DNA of 7,993 nt, taken from contig JADCGN010000125.1 of assembly GCA_020249005.1 (NCBI GenBank), positions 1 through 7,993 of the forward strand, read 5' to 3'. Positions 6,857-7,993 of the stretch are shown here, one piece after another. The notes beneath the pieces are model-generated. The model was not told the origin of the DNA, did not search any database, and worked only from the letters and a program-made list of their open reading frames with translations. A program made the translations under genes and the position numbers. Positions within the stretch are counted from its first letter, which is position 1. Every line of letters starts with the position of its first letter. Origin of the DNA: Alphaproteobacteria bacterium (GTDB taxonomy: Bacteria; Pseudomonadota; Alphaproteobacteria; UBA2136; UBA6156).

Positions 6857-7443
6857 TGCGGCGCTGGGTCGTCGCGTTCGTCACGCTTGCCGGGGCCGCC
6901 GCCGCCACGCCCGAACCCAGCTACACCACGGTGCTGCAGCAAGGGCCATTCGCGGTGCGCGCCTACCCGGCCCAACTGGCGGCCGACCTGACGCTGACCG
7001 GGGAAAACGCCAGCCTGAACCGCGCCTTCCGCATTCTGGCCGACTACATCTTCACCGAGTACCCCGAAGGCAAGATTGGCATGACGGCGCCCGTCACCGT
7101 CAATCGGGCGATTGGGATGACCGCGCCGGTGACCACCTCCCAGAGTGAAGGCCAAGTTTTCATGCGCTTCTTCATGCCCGCCCGCTACACCAGCGCCACC
7201 TTGCCCAAGCCGCGCGATGCCCGGATTAACATCGTGGAAGTCCCGGCGCGGCGGGTGGCGGTGGTGCAGTTCAGCTGGTGGCTGACCGATGCCGCCGCCG
7301 CCAAACAGGAAGGATTGCTGCGGAATTGGCTCAGTACCAACAAACTCAAGCCCATCGGCAAGATTGAACGCCAGGTGTTTAACGACCCCTTCACCCTGCC
7401 CTGGAACCGCCGCAATGAACTGTGGATTCCGCTACAAAAATAG
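6856..7443 (+). CDS. SOUL-family heme-binding-type protein, probably exported
   Basis: The 195-residue product matches the SOUL/p22HBP family, whose animal members bind heme or porphyrins; bacterial members mostly lack a defined role. Seen here are the N-terminal pattern SYTTVLQQGPFAVRAYP (22-38), the helix ASLNRAFRILADYIF (52-66), the duplicated IGMTAPVT at 74-81 and 86-93, and FMRFFMPARYTSATLPKP (102-119), all in family order. Residues 1-17 (MRRWVVAFVTLAGAAAA) look like a signal peptide, so the protein is probably periplasmic. The start ATG shares its A with the pepA stop TAA and has AAGG 7 bases upstream, so translation is likely coupled to pepA. No residue here proves heme binding. Codon use is GC-rich like pepA, so the gene looks long resident. 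Confidence 0.88.
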   Translation: MRRWVVAFVTLAGAAAATPEPSYTTVLQQGPFAVRAYPAQLAADLTLTGENASLNRAFRILADYIFTEYPEGKIGMTAPVTVNRAIGMTAPVTTSQSEGQVFMRFFMPARYTSATLPKPRDARINIVEVPARRVAVVQFSWWLTDAAAAKQEGLLRNWLSTNKLKPIGKIERQVFNDPFTLPWNRRNELWIPLQK

Positions 7444-7449
7444 GGTTTA

Positions 7450-7993
7450 ATGGGTGGTATGAGCTACCCTAAGCAAAACACTTTATATTTTGGCGATAAC
7501 TTAGGCATTTTGCGCGAACATGTGCCTAACGAAAGCGTGGACTTGGTATACCTCGACCCGCCGTTTAATTCCGATAGAAACTACAACCTGCTGTTTAAAA
7601 CGCCTGATGGCAGCCAAGCCGCCAGCCAGATCACCGCGTTTGAAGACACCTGGCACTGGGGTGAGCAGGCCGAACGCGAGTACGATGAAATTCTGGCCCA
7701 GCCCAATTACCGTGCCAGCCAACTGCTGCAATCGTTGCGCCAGTTTTTGGGTGAAAATGACATGCTGGCATACCTCACCATGATGACCAACCGCCTGCTA
7801 GAGCTGCACCGGGTGCTCAAACCCACCGGCAGCCTGTATTTGCATTGCGATGCCACAGCAAGCCATTATTTAAAGCAAACTTTAGATGCTGTCTTTGGGT
7901 TTCAAGGATATCGGAATGAGATTATCTGGAAACGTACAAACAACCCTAAGGGAAGCCAGTATAAAGACCGGAAATGGGGAGTTTATACGGACA
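7450..7993 (+). CDS. Site-specific DNA methyltransferase (DPPF type), N-terminal part
   Basis: The frame is open for 181 codons to the window edge. TLYFGDNLGIL (11-21) and VDLVYLDPPFNSDRNYNLLF (30-49) contain the catalytic DPPF motif (36-39) of amino-methyltransferases acting on adenine N6 or cytosine N4. ITAFEDTWHW (61-70), KPTGSLYLHCD (124-134, motif V region) and NEIIWKRT (156-163) are typical of Mod-like proteins (COG2189/COG0863 type). The catalytic motif precedes any FxGxG S-adenosylmethionine motif, which is not in the visible part; this fits the beta class arrangement. ATG 7450 has AGGG overlapping the SOUL stop, with only 4 bases between; ATG 7459 is an alternative three codons later. 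The gap to the SOUL gene is 6 bases. By hand count, bases 7441-7980 are about 49% GC, below the neighbouring genes, which hints at a later arrival. Whether a restriction enzyme follows cannot be seen. Confidence 0.9.
   Translation, partial: MGGMSYPKQNTLYFGDNLGILREHVPNESVDLVYLDPPFNSDRNYNLLFKTPDGSQAASQITAFEDTWHWGEQAEREYDEILAQPNYRASQLLQSLRQFLGENDMLAYLTMMTNRLLELHRVLKPTGSLYLHCDATASHYLKQTLDAVFGFQGYRNEIIWKRTNNPKGSQYKDRKWGVYTD

Noticed and set aside
7075..7134. The doubled IGMTAPVT in the SOUL protein as a recent tandem duplication
   Set aside because: The two copies use different synonymous codons, and a doubled MTAPV motif is normal for the SOUL family.

Overview
The window reads as proteobacterial housekeeping DNA, most likely from an alphaproteobacterium. 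The case rests on gene order and protein style: a divergent pepA / lptF-lptG pair followed directly by lptD and surA on the same strand, and an LptD whose N-terminal domain carries a CxxC. This taxonomic call is an inference from context, not from a marker gene. Most of the DNA is GC-rich, genes are tightly packed, and there is no gene-free stretch over 300 bases. I see no tRNA, rRNA, CRISPR array or insertion sequence.

Minus-strand block (read from 5153 down to 1): lptF, lptG, lptD and surA, all for outer-membrane assembly. LptF and LptG are the two permease subunits of the inner-membrane LPS extractor and overlap by 4 bases (ATGA). LptD is the outer-membrane LPS translocon. SurA is the periplasmic chaperone that, in well-studied species, helps LptD and other beta-barrels to fold; its 3' part lies beyond base 1. 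A good sigma70-like promoter (TTGACA, 18 bases, TACAAT) precedes lptF. An 82-base gap with an inverted repeat separates lptG from lptD.

Plus-strand block (5243 to 7993): a family M17 aminopeptidase (pepA-like), a SOUL-family heme-binding-type protein with a likely signal peptide, and the first 181 codons of a DPPF-type DNA methyltransferase that runs off the window. Junctions are a 1-base stop/start overlap (TAATG) and a 6-base gap, so the three are probably co-transcribed.

The two blocks share an 89-base divergent intergenic region in which the candidate promoters overlap. No clearly new system is visible. The features most worth a second look are the two AT-hook-like motifs on the C-terminal tail of the aminopeptidase, a GC hairpin at the pepA/SOUL junction, the overlapping divergent promoters, and the lower-GC methyltransferase attached to this operon.
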